The notes beneath the pieces were generated by a model. The model saw only the letters and a list, made by a program, of their open reading frames with translations, made no database searches and was not told the origin of the DNA. Below, one piece after another: positions 22,616 to 33,465 of a DNA stretch of 64,000 nt (position 1 is the first letter of the stretch; each line of letters begins with the position of its first letter). Source of the stretch: Collybiopsis luxurians FD-317 M1 (Eukaryota > Basidiomycota > Agaricomycetes > Agaricales > Omphalotaceae); assembly GCA_000827265.1 (NCBI GenBank), contig KN834752.1, forward strand, positions 858,948 through 922,947, in the 5' to 3' direction. Made by a program: the position numbers and the translations under genes.

Positions 22616-23363
22616 TCAAGCTATGGCCAGCACAACCGCAAACACAGCTGTAATAAAGGCTCCCGTCATAAACAGAATGGCAGCAATCGCACCCCGAGCT
22701 ATTGGAAATCGTCCCTCCATAAGCTCGGACTGGACTGTAAAGTACCGGCGGATAGCTTGCAGAGATCGTGAATTTGGATGACAGATGCATAGGACAACTC
22801 ACCGACGATGAGAACCAGAATTCCTAGTACCGTGGCTGCAATGCCAACGTTTCTGACAAGGACGCGCGCAGTGGAGGATGGCGGAGATACGGATGTGTCA
22901 AGCCTGAATAGGGGCGGAAGCAAGGGATGCAAGTTTGATGAGCGTGGTCTAGAAGCCGTGCGCACCGTTTCTCCAAGACTCTTATTCGCACTTTCTTCGT
23001 TAAACATTTGAATGAGAGCTAATCATATTTAATTCAGTTAGAGCGACAAAGGTCAGTCGTATACTCACCAACACCAGCCATTGTGATCCCAAGACTCGTC
23101 CTGACATATGCCAACAATGTCCGCTCGCTTGCCAAGTGGTCTCGTGCCACACTACTCGTATTCTCTACAATTACGGAGTTGAAGGTGAAGGAACGGAGAG
23201 GAGAACGAGACATCCACAAAAGCCATTGACGAAACGATCTATTGCCCGTCACATTGCCACCATTTAAATCCAAACGACGCGCCTCTGCAGTAGGACGTCG
23301 TAAACCTGCTCCCGACTTGCACGAGGAGTAATCTGGGTGAAATTGTTCGTAAGAGGGGAGCAC
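22616..23363 (-). CDS. DUF202 family membrane protein
   Basis: A small membrane protein of the DUF202 family, related to the membrane part of yeast vacuolar transporter-chaperone proteins. The hallmark is RDHLASERTLLAYVRTSLGITMAG. A second hydrophobic helix (VGIAATVLGILVLIVGEL) and a third (IARGAIAAILFMTGAFITAVFAVVLAIA region) end at TGA 22616-22618. The N-terminus has a Cys-rich stretch (HACSCGECTVDYG). That frame stays open upstream of 23363 until a possible splice acceptor near 23482, so the true start is unresolved; an internal Met at 23213 (MSRSPLRSF) is the conservative alternative. Probable location is a vacuolar or other endomembrane; function unknown. Confidence 0.7.
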
Positions 23364-23589
23364 GCTACCGTAGTCAACGGTACATTCTCCGCAGGAACAT
23401 GCATGTTGTGCGCTTTCTCCTTCCGGCTCTTGTTCGCCATTATCATCAGCTCGTAGCTGTTCCTCCGAAACCCCGTCACCCTACGAGTAACCCGGTGTCG
23501 AGCAATCACCGAGACATATTTCAATTCTGGATTAGCAGGAGTGATTTCTTCCAGAATGAGTATGCTCGAGTAAGTCCACATTCTATAAG

Positions 23590-23992
23590 GGAACTAGACC
23601 AGCTTGAGCAAATTCTCCAAGTACTCCTAGAGTGGCCACCGTTGCACCGGTGCTTAGCCGTTCAGTGCACAATTAGACGTCTTGGGTTGCATCGCTCTCG
23701 GAACATAATGATCATCCAAGAAACGAAGCAGATACTTACACTAGAATCAATTCCAGCATTGACATCCGATTGAGAAATCAGAAGCTAGCTTTCACGGCTT
23801 CTCCTCACCGTCTACAACTCCAAGAAACCGCACACTTTTGTCTGCCTGGTCGGCCTTTACAATAATTTTTGAGAGTCTCTGTAAGAGTTCATCGCCTGTA
23901 GACGATGCGGAAGAGAAACTAGTGGTGGTCAAACACGTGCCAGGAATCGACTTGTCTTTCGATGGCTGATCGGCTTTCGCTGCAAAATACAC
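23590..23992 (-). pseudogene. Decayed 3' fragment of homoserine dehydrogenase
   Basis: Matches the 3' part of the intact gene at 24464-24850 position by position. Shared words include the region around ggtcttgggct/tgtatcgctc and peptides TGDELLQRL versus TGDEFLKRL and RFLGVVDGEE versus [10 protein letters not shown]. No complete frame remains and the rest of the gene is missing. Divergence is visibly greater than that of the other duplicate at 33.1 kb, so this copy is older. Confidence 0.7.
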
Positions 23993-24463
23993 TCCGTACC
24001 AATGGTAAGTACCTCAGGCTCAGACCATTTACTCCTTGACCAGTACGCCATTCGACATGGCTGGAACACCCTTATTGAAGAGCCCGGTGAATTAGATAAA
24101 CAGGACGGCGTATAGACGAAACTAATTCTGGGTACGTCGGAAACTTCATCATCTAATGCGACTTTCAGAGTGTCTTTCACCGTTATGAATCCTTCTGACT
24201 GAAAGAAATCAAAATATCGACGTATGACTGTAACATCATTGCCTGCTGCCTGACACGTCTGAGAGGCCCTCTGTCCTGCGATTTCCCGAGCCGGACCATC
24301 TTCACGACAAGTCGAGAACTTAGTTATATTGTGCGTTTTTAGCAGTTTATTCCGAATGGCTTCATATATCTACAACTTTGGCTAAGCCGCAATGATTATC
24401 GAATCTTGTCTTTCTTCCCAAGTCGCTTGTTCCAGTGTGTGATATTTTCTTTGCCCTCGGCAA
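23993..24463. other. Non-coding stretch between HSD pseudogene and HSD
   Basis: About 470 bp with short open frames but no recognisable domain. A minus-strand open stretch (VSDVPRISFVYTPSCL) is not supported by homology that I recognise. Confidence 0.4.
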
Positions 24464-25738
24464 CTAAACCAGTTTGAGCAAGTCCCCAAGCACACCCATG
24501 GCAGTCACCGCCGCACCGGCGCCTGCTCCTTGCACGATCAGAGGTCTTGGGCTGTATCGCTCCGTGTGGAACATGATAATATTGTCAGATCCTCCGAGAG
24601 ACGTAGCGAAAGGATGGGATGTAGGATATCTTTAACCAGTTTTTATCAGCAAGGTGGACAGCAGTAACAACAAATCATTCGCATACTTTTCCAAACCAGC
24701 TTTCACCTCTCCCTTTTCACCGTCTACCACCCCAACAAACCGTAAAACCTTGCCTTCCTGGCTAGCCTCTTTACGCATCTTGTCGAATTCCGCATCGAAT
24801 TCCGGGAGTCTCTTTAAGAATTCATCGCCTGTAGGAATACCTTCGAGAGCCGGAGGAATGAGGGACGTGGTTTGAACAGATGCAAAGGATTCAAGGGAAG
24901 GTAACGATGAGGAACCAATAGTACGAGAAAGGATCGTAAGTTTTCTGGCAACGTCAAAACCATTGAGGTCGTCCGCTGGATGGGGTTCCTGTTGGTGAGA
25001 TTACAAGTTAGAGATGGTTGGCGATCACGTTCAAGGAGAAATGCAAACCGTGTAACCCTTCTCTCGAGCCACACTGACTACGGAAGAGAAACTGGGTCCG
25101 TCCGGAGAACCAGTGGAGAATTCATTAAAGATGTAGCTCATGGTACCCGAGAAAACTCCTTCAATTTTTTTGATCTGTTTTCGTCGTGTAGATTCTGTGA
25201 GATGAACTTACTTGAAGCTTACCTTGTCCCCAGTAGCGACGAGTTCTTTCAAGGTCGATATAACAGGCAATCCAGCGCCAACCGTGGATTCATTCAGAAA
25301 ACGCGCTCCGCTCTCCTTGCTGGCGCTCACTATTCTCTCGTACAAACCCAAGTCACCAGAATAAGCCTTTTTGTTGGGTGTAATCACGTTGATACCGGCT
25401 TTCAGCCATGTGGGATACAACGCTGCAATATCATCCGAAGATGTATTATCGACAATGGCGACTTTGGTCGAGGGAGATATTAGACCGGAAAGGTTTCTGG
25501 TAAGGCTTTCATAATCTGGTTTTTTATTGGACTCGGACAGAATGGATTTCCATTGCTGAGTTGAAGTAATGGCTTTTGCAGGCTCGAAGAATGCGGATCG
25601 AGAAGACGACGAAAGGGAGACGAGACGGAAGGGGGAGGATCCAACGGGAATGGCCAACAGCTGATTGATGAATTCCGAGCCGACGAGGCCGACGCCGATG
25701 ACGGCTACAAGCATCTGCGGCGATTTTGGGGCAGACAT
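24464..25738 (-). CDS. HOM6: Homoserine dehydrogenase
   Basis: Converts aspartate-semialdehyde to homoserine with NAD(P)H, the branch step toward threonine, methionine and isoleucine. N-terminal Rossmann motif [33 protein letters not shown] (conserved Lys region); [32 protein letters not shown]; and the family signature [19 protein letters not shown] with catalytic Asp/Lys. C-terminal end: [20 protein letters not shown] and [18 protein letters not shown] monofunctional enzyme with no aspartokinase part, as in fungi. Four or so exons. An upstream in-frame extension (to 25843) with basic residues is open but probably 5' leader. Two broken copies of parts of this gene lie at 23.6 and 33.1 kb. 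Confidence 0.95.
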
Positions 25739-26231
25739 GGTGGTAACGGTGAAGCTGCGGAAATTTGGCGGAAGAACATTGCCAGCTCTGACTCGAAGAA
25801 ACCGTTGACGCCAGATCGATGCCATCATCAGCAAAGTGCTCAATTTGGTAATTTGTCACAGGAGTGGTACTACAAGATGTATGCATGTACGATTGAACGA
25901 ATAAGCGACAGCCAAGTACAATATCGAATATATTCGAGAAGCTAGTCCGCACTGCTCTGTGTGATCTTGAAAGTGTTCCCGGATGCGCTGACACCAGTAA
26001 CAGAGAAAGGCTACAATGGGAAAGCAAATTGTTGAAAAGGATTAAGCGAAGACAGAAAAACAATACAGATACATACATAAGTTCCAAGGTGAGGCGGAGA
26101 AGAATTGCACCAGCCAGAAGCAGCGGTCGTGGCAGTGATCTGGATGTTTCTCTGCGGAGCCATGTTTGCGTTCGAGTCTATATCAGCGGTGAAGACACAC
26201 GATACGTACGTAGGTGACAGGGCCGAAATTA
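25739..26231 (-). pseudogene. Remnant of the 3' end of a ConA-like secreted protein gene
   Basis: Nearly identical to 33269-33761, where it forms the last exons of an apparently complete secreted-protein gene. Here the match stops abruptly at about 26231 and the first exons are missing. The frame FGPVTYVRI, intron, TAASGWCNSSPPHLGTY is kept. It lies just upstream of the intact HSD start, so the duplicated segment spanned both genes. Confidence 0.75.
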
Positions 26232-27188
26232 TAGTCAACCTTCCGCCCTCTGACTCCACTAAATCTCTAATATCAGACCGTGTCTGAGACTCATTTACAG
26301 TCCTACCTCTGTTGAAAGACAGCCAATGTCAAGATAAAGTTGAGGATGTATCTACGCTCTTCGAGCTGGCGTTATGAACCCAAGAGGTCTACGGATGCAT
26401 TACCTTGACCACACCTCTCGTTTATGCTGTTTTTTTCTGTTTTGTTTTGTTCTAATTCAGTTACATGTGTAAGTAGTGGACGGGTTGAAGCGTTGGGAGC
26501 AAGCTCGACGCGATTCTCGAGCGCGGCTTTTTCAAAAGGGCTCTAATGGAAGGATTTACGAAGAGGAGGGGGGTATATCCGAAATCTTGTGAAGTTCTGA
26601 TTGACTAGGTTCTAAATTGGAACTTATAAGAATCGGACACATCGTTTGAAAGGTGAGCTCGCGATTGCGACAGGTCCTATATCTTTCCTCATCGTCCCCC
26701 CCCCCTCCCTTCAATTCAACCGTTCACCTTTATCTCGCGGTCTAGTCGGGTTGCTTGGTATCAGCCCCTGAAAGCTGGGAGGAAAAACTCAAAAGTTATA
26801 TCGCCCTGGAATATGTGTTTAGCTTGTGTTCATATTGTCGGAGCGCTCGTGCTCCTCGAATACGTTGAATGAATGCCCATCATCGTCTACAGCTTAATTC
26901 TGGGACAAAAGAAGCCTTACAGACGTCAGGAATAGACAAAACCTTCTCAAGCTTTACAGAAATAACTCGGTTCATCGGGCTTTTATTCCGCGTCTGTCGC
27001 GATGATTTTCTTTTTGCAGTGCATTGAGTCTTTGCGTTGCGTACAGTGATTGGTTGCATGGTTGACATTGTGGCTGTGGTGTGTTATAATGGCATCGTGG
27101 ACATTTTCTTTCTGTTAAAAAAATAATTCGTAATAAAAACATACAGTCCGTATAAGTGAGTCCTAAATCACCGCTTTGACTTCGACGA
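26232..27188. other. Gene-free stretch
   Basis: About 950 bp with no supported gene. It contains a short poly-C tract near 26697 and probably the 3' untranslated end of the zinc-finger gene near 26870-27188. Confidence 0.45.
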
Positions 27189-29313
27189 TCAATCATCCAC
27201 CTCCATCTTCATCCATCCAGGGTGGTTAGCCTCTACATGGGTAGCTAGACGATCCTTCCTTGTATATTTCTCCCGGCATCCAGGATAATCGCAAGCAAAT
27301 TTCTGTCGAATGTGTATGAATTCGTCATGAGTTTCACGGTGCGACAGCAGCCTGTGTTTATAGAAACGTTCCTCCTGGCACCCATTCCATCCGCATCGTG
27401 GCGATCCGTTGTGGTACTTCTTGAAATGGTCCTTATAGTTTTCTATGTTCAGAGGCTCGTTGCATATCTTACTTCCCTCCGTAATAAGGCATGGTACAGA
27501 GGTGTGTGGATCGCTTGTAATAGCAGGCGGCTGACTGTTTCCCCTACAGCCGGTGCGTTAATGTGTTTCGGTTGTTGAAGTGGCAAATTGTGCTCACGGA
27601 GAAGCGGCCATTCGCAGATTGAAAGAACTCAAACCGCCAAGGTTCTTCGTAGACACAACTTGTCCTTGACAATTTCCGGACGACCTATTAGATGTATGTG
27701 AGCTGAGGTAAATTTCGCCATCAGAATTTGGCACTTACTGAGCGTCATTGATAGTCCCAAGTTCCTTAACGTCCCTCATTTGCCCACCATTTGAAGATCG
27801 CTCAGTGCTGTGAGACGTACAATTAACATTGAGCTACATTGAGCTACATTGCACCGCGAGAGCCTTGAGAATATCACTTACAATGAAGTCAGCCCAGCCG
27901 ATCTTGGACTCACTGGCGGGTCGCTCCGATGCCTGCTAAGCTCAGAGAGATGCAGGGTTGGAATACGATACCAGATCAATTATGGTCCTAACCTTTTAAC
28001 ACGGTGAACTTGCAGACTAGAATTTACAGCCACATTCAAGTTCGGGTTTACTCCCATTTCCGGAAACGCGTGAGCCCTTTGCGATGGAACATAGTGGTTA
28101 AAGTGATAGGTTGGCGACCCCTGGTCGATCCCATGTGTGTTCGACGTATCCTGTCTCGACTGCATTACCCTTTGACTGACACTTTGTGAGCAGCGGAAAA
28201 TTTCGCCTCCAGCATTTGGTACTTACAAGTCGGTGTTATTCATGCCTTCCTGGCTGTAACTCATCACGGGCAACGTTGAGGCCTCCACATCGCTATACGG
28301 TTTGTCATTAACGTAAACGACATTGCACCTGAGGGTGTAGAGGAAAGCACTTACAATGGAGTCGATCCAGTCGAACCTTCACTAAATGGCAGGTTACTCC
28401 GATACGTGCTGACCACAAAGAAGCGGTAGGGTTGGAACGTGATACCAGGTTAGTTATGGTCCTGACCTTTTAACATGGTGGACTTACGGACTAAAATTTT
28501 CAGCTACATTCAAGTTTGGGTTCACTTCCTTTTCTGGAAAAGCGTGAGCCGTTTCCGATGGGACATAGTGCCTAGATAGATGGGCTAGAGACCCCTGGTG
28601 GATTCCATGCATGTTCGACGTATCCTGTCTCGACTGCATTACCCTTTGACTAACACTTTGTGAGCAGCAGTATATTTCGCCTTCAGCATTTGGCACTTAC
28701 AGATCGCTGTCACTCCTGCCTTCTTGACTGGGGCTCATCACAGATAACGTTGAGACGTCCACGCTATACGGTTTGTCATTGACGTAAGTGACATAGCACC
28801 TGAGAGTGTAGAGGAAAGCACTTGCAATGGAGTCAATCCAGCCGAATCTCTGCACAATGGCGGGCTGCTCCAATACGTGCTGAGTACAGAGAGGATGTGG
28901 GGTTGGAATGCGATACCAAGTTAGTTATGATCCCAACCTTTTAACATGGCGGACTTACGGACTATGATTTTCAGCTACATTCAAGCTGGGGTTCACATCC
29001 TTTTCCGGAAAAGTGTGAGCCATTCGCGATGTAAACTGATGGGCTGGAGACCCCTGGTAGATCCCATGCACGCTCGACGTAGCCGCTGGATACCTTTGAA
29101 GTCGACGTATGTGAGCAACAGTAGATTGCATCTGCTGGCTTTGTTTCTCACAGGGTGTTACCGATACTGTCTCTCCACATCGTGCTCAACATTTGTCCAT
29201 TATTCCAGGAGTGCACATTTCTGCATAGTCTTAACGAAATTTATGTCAAACGCAATCCAAGCATACCTCTGGTTATATTCATTCCCTGCTCCTGTCTGTG
29301 TTGAACTGCTCAT
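27189..29313 (-). CDS. C2H2 zinc-finger protein with tandemly amplified exons
   Basis: A likely DNA-binding protein. The C-terminus holds two to three C2H2-type fingers. These are CNEPLNIENYKDHFKKYH (atypical), CGWNGCQEERFYKHRLL followed by SHRETH, and CDYPGCREKYTRKDRLATH followed by VEANH; the stop is TGA 27189-27191. Upstream, about three copies of a ~472 bp unit each supply two coding segments. One runs from a DTSN.HGI.QGS box to PNLNVAEN, and the other holds YVNDKPYS and MS.SQEG. I traced a continuous frame from ATG 29313 (MSSSTQTGAGNEYNQ) through all units to the fingers with consensus splice sites. Two introns use GC donors where the sister copies have GT. The first copy seems to have lost part of its second segment. 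Function of the repeated part is unknown. Confidence 0.72.
27900..29060. repeat. Intragenic tandem repeat, ~472 bp unit, about 2.5-3 copies
   Basis: The landmark ccttttaaca recurs near 27992, 28466 and 28937, a period of 471-474 bp. Flanking text (ggttggaa.g.gataccag, cattcaag.t.gggtt, gacaaaccgtatag in reverse) also repeats. Each unit contains exons and introns of the zinc-finger gene. The copies differ by point changes and small indels, more than expected for a very recent event. Confidence 0.88.
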
Positions 29314-29459
29314 TGCATATATGAGGTCTGCTAGATCCAATATGCCCAGGGCCAGGTTCTAGCGAGGGTGTGTTTCTCTCCGAAAGGGTTGGAAAGTTCG
29401 TATATGTGCGGCTTGGGATTTCAAAAAACTTCCTGGTTATTATACAATGATTGAAAGGC

Positions 29460-29600
29460 CAGGTGGTTAGTGCGATCGAGGTCTGTCAATGCCAGAGACA
29501 GGTGGTTTGATGCGTCCACGAGGACGTATGCCTAAAGGAAGAGAGAAAATCAGCTAGATACAAACGAAAACGGACGAAAAACCCAGTCAGGACGGTGAAT
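29460..29600 (+). repeat. Dispersed repeat copy A (~125 bp)
   Basis: Matches 30970-31095 in the same orientation. Shared words include cgatcgaggtctg.caatg, ccagagacaggtgg and gacgaaaaac. Coding capacity is unclear. Confidence 0.8.
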
Positions 29601-29870
29601 GAGACTTCAAAGGCCAAACTCGGTATCCCGTCCAGAAATTGACCACAGAGTACTGAATACTCTTTTTCGACAGCTTTGTGAATGCTGTACTAGTAATTTC
29701 CCGCCGTACCGCTTCGGTCGTGGCCTTCATTGATCTTGTAAAGCCCGGTATTCTGTCCAGAAATCGACCACTGGTCGCCGAATACCTTTTTTCGACAGCT
29801 TTGTGAATGCTATACTGGTTATTTTCCGCTGTGCCGCTTCGGTCATGTCCTCGATGATGGCAAGCGATTG
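29600..29870. repeat. Local tandem repeat, ~120 bp unit
   Basis: Two neighbouring copies share tccagaaat.gacca, ttttcgacagctttgtgaat and tgccgcttcggtc-like text (first near 29620-29725, second near 29740-29850), with a weaker third start near 29910. No gene is assigned. Confidence 0.7.
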
Positions 29871-30159
29871 AATTTTGAGAAACTATGATATTTCAAAGGC
29901 CTGATCTTGTAAACTCATTATCCTGTCCCAAAAATTGTCGGCAGTAAGACTTATGGTATATGTCTGTTGAGATTTCGAGTTTTTCAGCTTTTTCAATTCA
30001 TAAGAAAAGAGAGAAGTTTACCTTTTATATTATTAATCAGCTAGAATCCAAAAGCCTCCGGCGTAAAAGTAGCTTGTGAGTCTAAGTTCCAAGATTTTGG
30101 CGTAACTCGTACATGCCATTTTTGGACCGGGTAAGCCTTAGTTGGACGAATGGACTATC

Positions 30160-30395
30160 CACTAGAGGGTATAGATCGAGATCAATATCTCGTGGAAGGT
30201 CTCCGACCGGTCTCTTTTATTCGTCCTCTGTCAGAGGCGCAAGAGCGTCTTCTACCGTCCAATTGGTTCTCGATGTGCGAAAAAACTTCTTGATGAAACT
30301 CAGTTTTACGTTGATTTCTGCAGAATCTTGACTTGATATAGTTACGGTACATGGACAGTGTTCATGCATTGAAGAAGCAGACCCGTCTCTTTTAT
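30160..30395 (+). repeat. Left arm of a ~235 bp imperfect inverted repeat
   Basis: The reverse complement of 32100-32345 matches this segment along its length. Shared words include tcgtcctctgtcagaggcgc, caagagc.tcttctaccgtc and ggacttgatatagttac with one mismatch. About 1.7 kb lies between the arms. Confidence 0.82.
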
Positions 30396-31640
30396 TATAT
30401 TCGACCAGTCATTCGTTAAGGCGATTCGAATATGTTACTTACTCTGTGGACCTAGGGGCAACGAATCAACGATTGACCGGGCACCTTGAACGCTCTTGGC
30501 TTGGGAGGCATCGAATAGTCGATGCACATTTCTCGATATACCGTAGAACGAGATAGTTCTCGGAGCATTTTGTCGTCTTTCGATAACGGGATTGAATTTC
30601 ACTTTCAGTGGGATTTACGGACCGTGATTTCCACTATTTTCCTAGGATTGATCCCATCGTTGAGCCATCGCTTAGAGGTGGTCAAGAATTTGGGAGAAGA
30701 CGGAAGAGGCCGATGATGAGTTGGCGGTCAAAGGTAAGTTCTTCAAAACCAAATACACATCTCCAACCTACTTTGCCATAGGTGAGCCTGTGGTCTCATG
30801 CCACTTTGGATATCTCATCCCACGATTGCTCTGGTGCAACCAAAGGGCACCATGATGATATTGGCACCTTGTAGTGGTTAAGTGGACAATCGAGATTGTC
30901 AACATCATTAATGCAGGTGTACATGTATTGGGATCCCGGTCTTGGAAAGAGCGACGCGCGAGGCGGTTATTTCGATCGAGGTCTGCCAATGCCAGAAACA
31001 GGCGGCTTAATGCGTCTACGAAGATGTTGCCTAAAGAAAGAGAACAAACTCAGCCAGATACGAACAAAAGCAGACGAAAAACTCTCCTAGGACGGTCAGG
31101 TTCATGATCAGAGGTTCAATCTGCTTCATCTTCTTGATCTCCTTGCGGTTCCTTGTCCTCCTCGGTCATATCCGGAGTGAGTTCAAGCTCTTTGAATGGT
31201 TCATCTGACGATTGTGTGATTGATGTCTGTCCTTCTGCGGGACGCTGGAGATCCTTCGCGGATTCGCTTTGTTTCGCGCTCGGTCTCACCGCAGTAATTA
31301 CGATAAGACGCAATTATTCTCTGAAATTCGGTCCAAAATTGGCATGTATTGAGTTACGCCAATGGTGGAGCGAGCTTTATTAAAGCGCTCTGACGCTACT
31401 GATACATTGAGTGTATCTCTGAATAACCAGGGGCCTCAAAAGACAATGCCCAATTGCGCTGGGCATGTAACCACCACTATACAGGATTTTTTGCCTAATC
31501 GGGCTGGGTACCCCTTGAGCGCTTATGAGGCAAGCTCCGGAATCTCGGATTTAATTACATAACTTATATTGTTCTGCTTCCTGCAATCGGGTACTCCCTG
31601 TTTCGCCTGCCACTCCCGTTGCAATCCAGCGTGAAAAGAC
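30396..31640. other. Gene-poor mosaic between inverted-repeat arms
   Basis: No complete gene. It contains dispersed repeat copy B (30970-31095). A short coding-like minus-strand fragment (31116-31313), rich in Glu/Asp/Gln (TPDMTEEDKEPQGDQEDEAD), has no recognisable domain. Confidence 0.45.
30970..31095 (+). repeat. Dispersed repeat copy B (~125 bp)
   Basis: Second copy of the element at 29460-29600, same orientation, roughly 85 per cent alike by eye. Confidence 0.8.
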
Positions 31641-31837
31641 TATGAAGGGCAGGAAAATGACGCAAGCAACGAGCCTTTGCCCATCAAAACAGTTGATGAT
31701 GATGAGGAAGAAGCCTTCCAAACTGTGTCGAGTGCCGGTCAGTTTGGAACAGATGGGGATTGCAGTACGTCCACTATTTCTTTGTCGTCAGTTTTCTGCT
31801 AACCTTTCTTCCAGATTCGCTGCCATGAGAGACACCA

Positions 31838-32101
31838 ATGGATATAAATAATTCTTCGTCTACGCCGACGAATGGTGTAAATGGTGTCAACGGCATGCAT
31901 ATTGAAACTGATGTGACTATGGACGACCATACGTCCACTTCAACGCCCGGTGTCTCACGCTCTTTCAATGGCACCAATGGTGACCTTTCCACAACACACA
32001 CAATGCCTAACGATGCTGTCGATGATGATGACGATAAGCCACTTCCGGCGAAGAGGGCTAGGGTACACTCAATCGCCTTAACAATGATTAGTCGAATATA
32101 A
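31838..32101 (+). pseudogene. Truncated acidic gene fragment with NLS-like motif
   Basis: An open frame with protein-like composition: MDINNSSSTPTNGVNG, then VTMDDHTSTSTPG and DDDDDKPLPAKRARVHS. It looks like the N-terminal disordered part of a nuclear protein with a basic KRAR motif. It ends a few codons later exactly where the inverted-repeat arm begins (about 32100). Acidic coding-like sequence just upstream (31660-31765) does not join it without a stop. I read it as a captured gene fragment; the parent gene is unknown to me. Confidence 0.4.
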
Positions 32102-32345
32102 AAGAGACCAGTCTGCGTCTTCAATGCATGAACGCTATTCATGCACTGTAACTATATCAAGTCCAGATTCTGCAAAATCCAAGATAGAACTGAGTTTCGT
32201 CAAAAAGTTTTTTCACACATCAAGAACCCATTAGACGGTAGAAGATGCTCTTGCGCCTCTGACAGAGGACGAACAACAGAGACTGGTAATTGGTTAGAGA
32301 ACTTCCACGAGATATTGACTCGATCTATACTCTTTAGCGGATAAT
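32100..32345 (-). repeat. Right arm of the ~235 bp imperfect inverted repeat
   Basis: Inverted match to 30160-30395 (see left arm). Both arms read the same way only on opposite strands. Confidence 0.82.
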
Positions 32346-32925
32346 CCGTGCATCCATATCACTAAACAAAGTATTCATCATCTCCCACCTAGAATCCCTC
32401 TGGATGGAAATGAACCCAGAGAACGCCTTGAACGCTTTTTAAGATTTAGGCCAGGTCCCTGTATCGCGGTTCAATCACTATCATTGCATCCAAGTGTCCG
32501 CTCATCGGGTCCTAAATACCTCCTGAAAACCATTCCGGTGATAATGGTCCAACCATTTCTCATGGTACGCGTCCACTGGAATGTCAAGGATAATTACTTA
32601 CCTTCCCTTAGAAGGTCTCAAATTAGCCATGGATTATTTGGACCAAGAAATCACTCATATCTCGTACTCTTTGTCTTTCGCTCCAGTCTCTAGGCTTTCA
32701 CAAGAAGAGGAGGAGACAATCAAGAAAACTGTGCCTATTTGTTGCTTCGAAGACCATAATGATGTCAAAGCAGATATCCTCAATAAGTTTGTTCAAGTAG
32801 CAGGTAGGTTTACCTGCATGGTTATATCCGATTGGTCGATGGCCCTCTTTCCTAGTGTCTCTAATCCATATGAAGGTGATAGAAAATCCCAAGTCTTCTA
32901 CGGTACATACTATCCATGTGCATAA
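32346..32925 (+). pseudogene. Coding-like fragment, family unknown
   Basis: Two exon-like stretches in compatible style: RIPLDGNEPRERLERFLRF with PGPCIAVQSLSLHPSVRSS, then LPLEGLKLAMDYLDQEITHI with KKTVPICCFEDHNDVKADIL. A GT-AG intron could join them. No start, no clear end and no recognised domain; it directly abuts the inverted repeat. Either a degenerate gene or part of a novel one. Confidence 0.3.
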
Positions 32926-33060
32926 CGGTGTGGACCTGTGGCGACATTCGGATTGCGGTTGGGACACCCAAAAATCTTATATTGCGTACAGTGGCACACA
33001 CTGACTCAAAAGAGTGTGCCTTGAATCACAGATGATGATGGCGTCCAACAAGGAACCGAG

Positions 33061-33363
33061 TCACTGAACAATTGGTGGGTCAGGGAAGGAAAAACGAGGC
33101 TTCCTAACGACGAAAGAATTACTGCTTGGGGGACAGCAAGCCGAAGAAAACAGACCCAGAGGACGACGACAGGGACATGAGACAGAAGAGGCAAGATTCA
33201 ACGAGGATGGACAAGCGACGAGGTCGAGGTCGATGACGGCTACGAATATATGCGGCGATTTTTGGGCAGACATGGTAGTAATGGTGAACCTGTGGAAATT
33301 TGGCGGAAGAACATCGCCAACTCCGACTCGAAGAAACCGTTGACGCCAAACCGATGCCATCAT
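33061..33363 (-). pseudogene. 5' fragment of homoserine dehydrogenase
   Basis: Parallels the start of the intact gene. WRQRFLRVGVGDVLPPNF matches WRQRFLRVRAGNVLPPNF, and MSAQKSPHIFVAVIDLDLV matches [19 protein letters not shown]. The glycines of the GxGxxG nucleotide-binding loop are lost (VAVIDLDLV), and the frame degenerates after about 70 codons. The remaining two thirds are absent. The match to the intact locus extends upstream through the secreted-gene exons to 33761. Confidence 0.85.
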
Positions 33364-33465
33364 CAGTAAAGTGCTCAGGAATGGGTGCTACGAGAAGTAT
33401 ACATATATGATTGGTCATGAACGAACAAGCGAAAGCTAAATACAATATTGAATATATTCGGGAAG

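Noticed and set aside
29400..33000. A complete transposon
   Set aside because: Inverted and direct repeats exist, but no transposase, reverse transcriptase, long terminal repeats or clear target duplications were seen.
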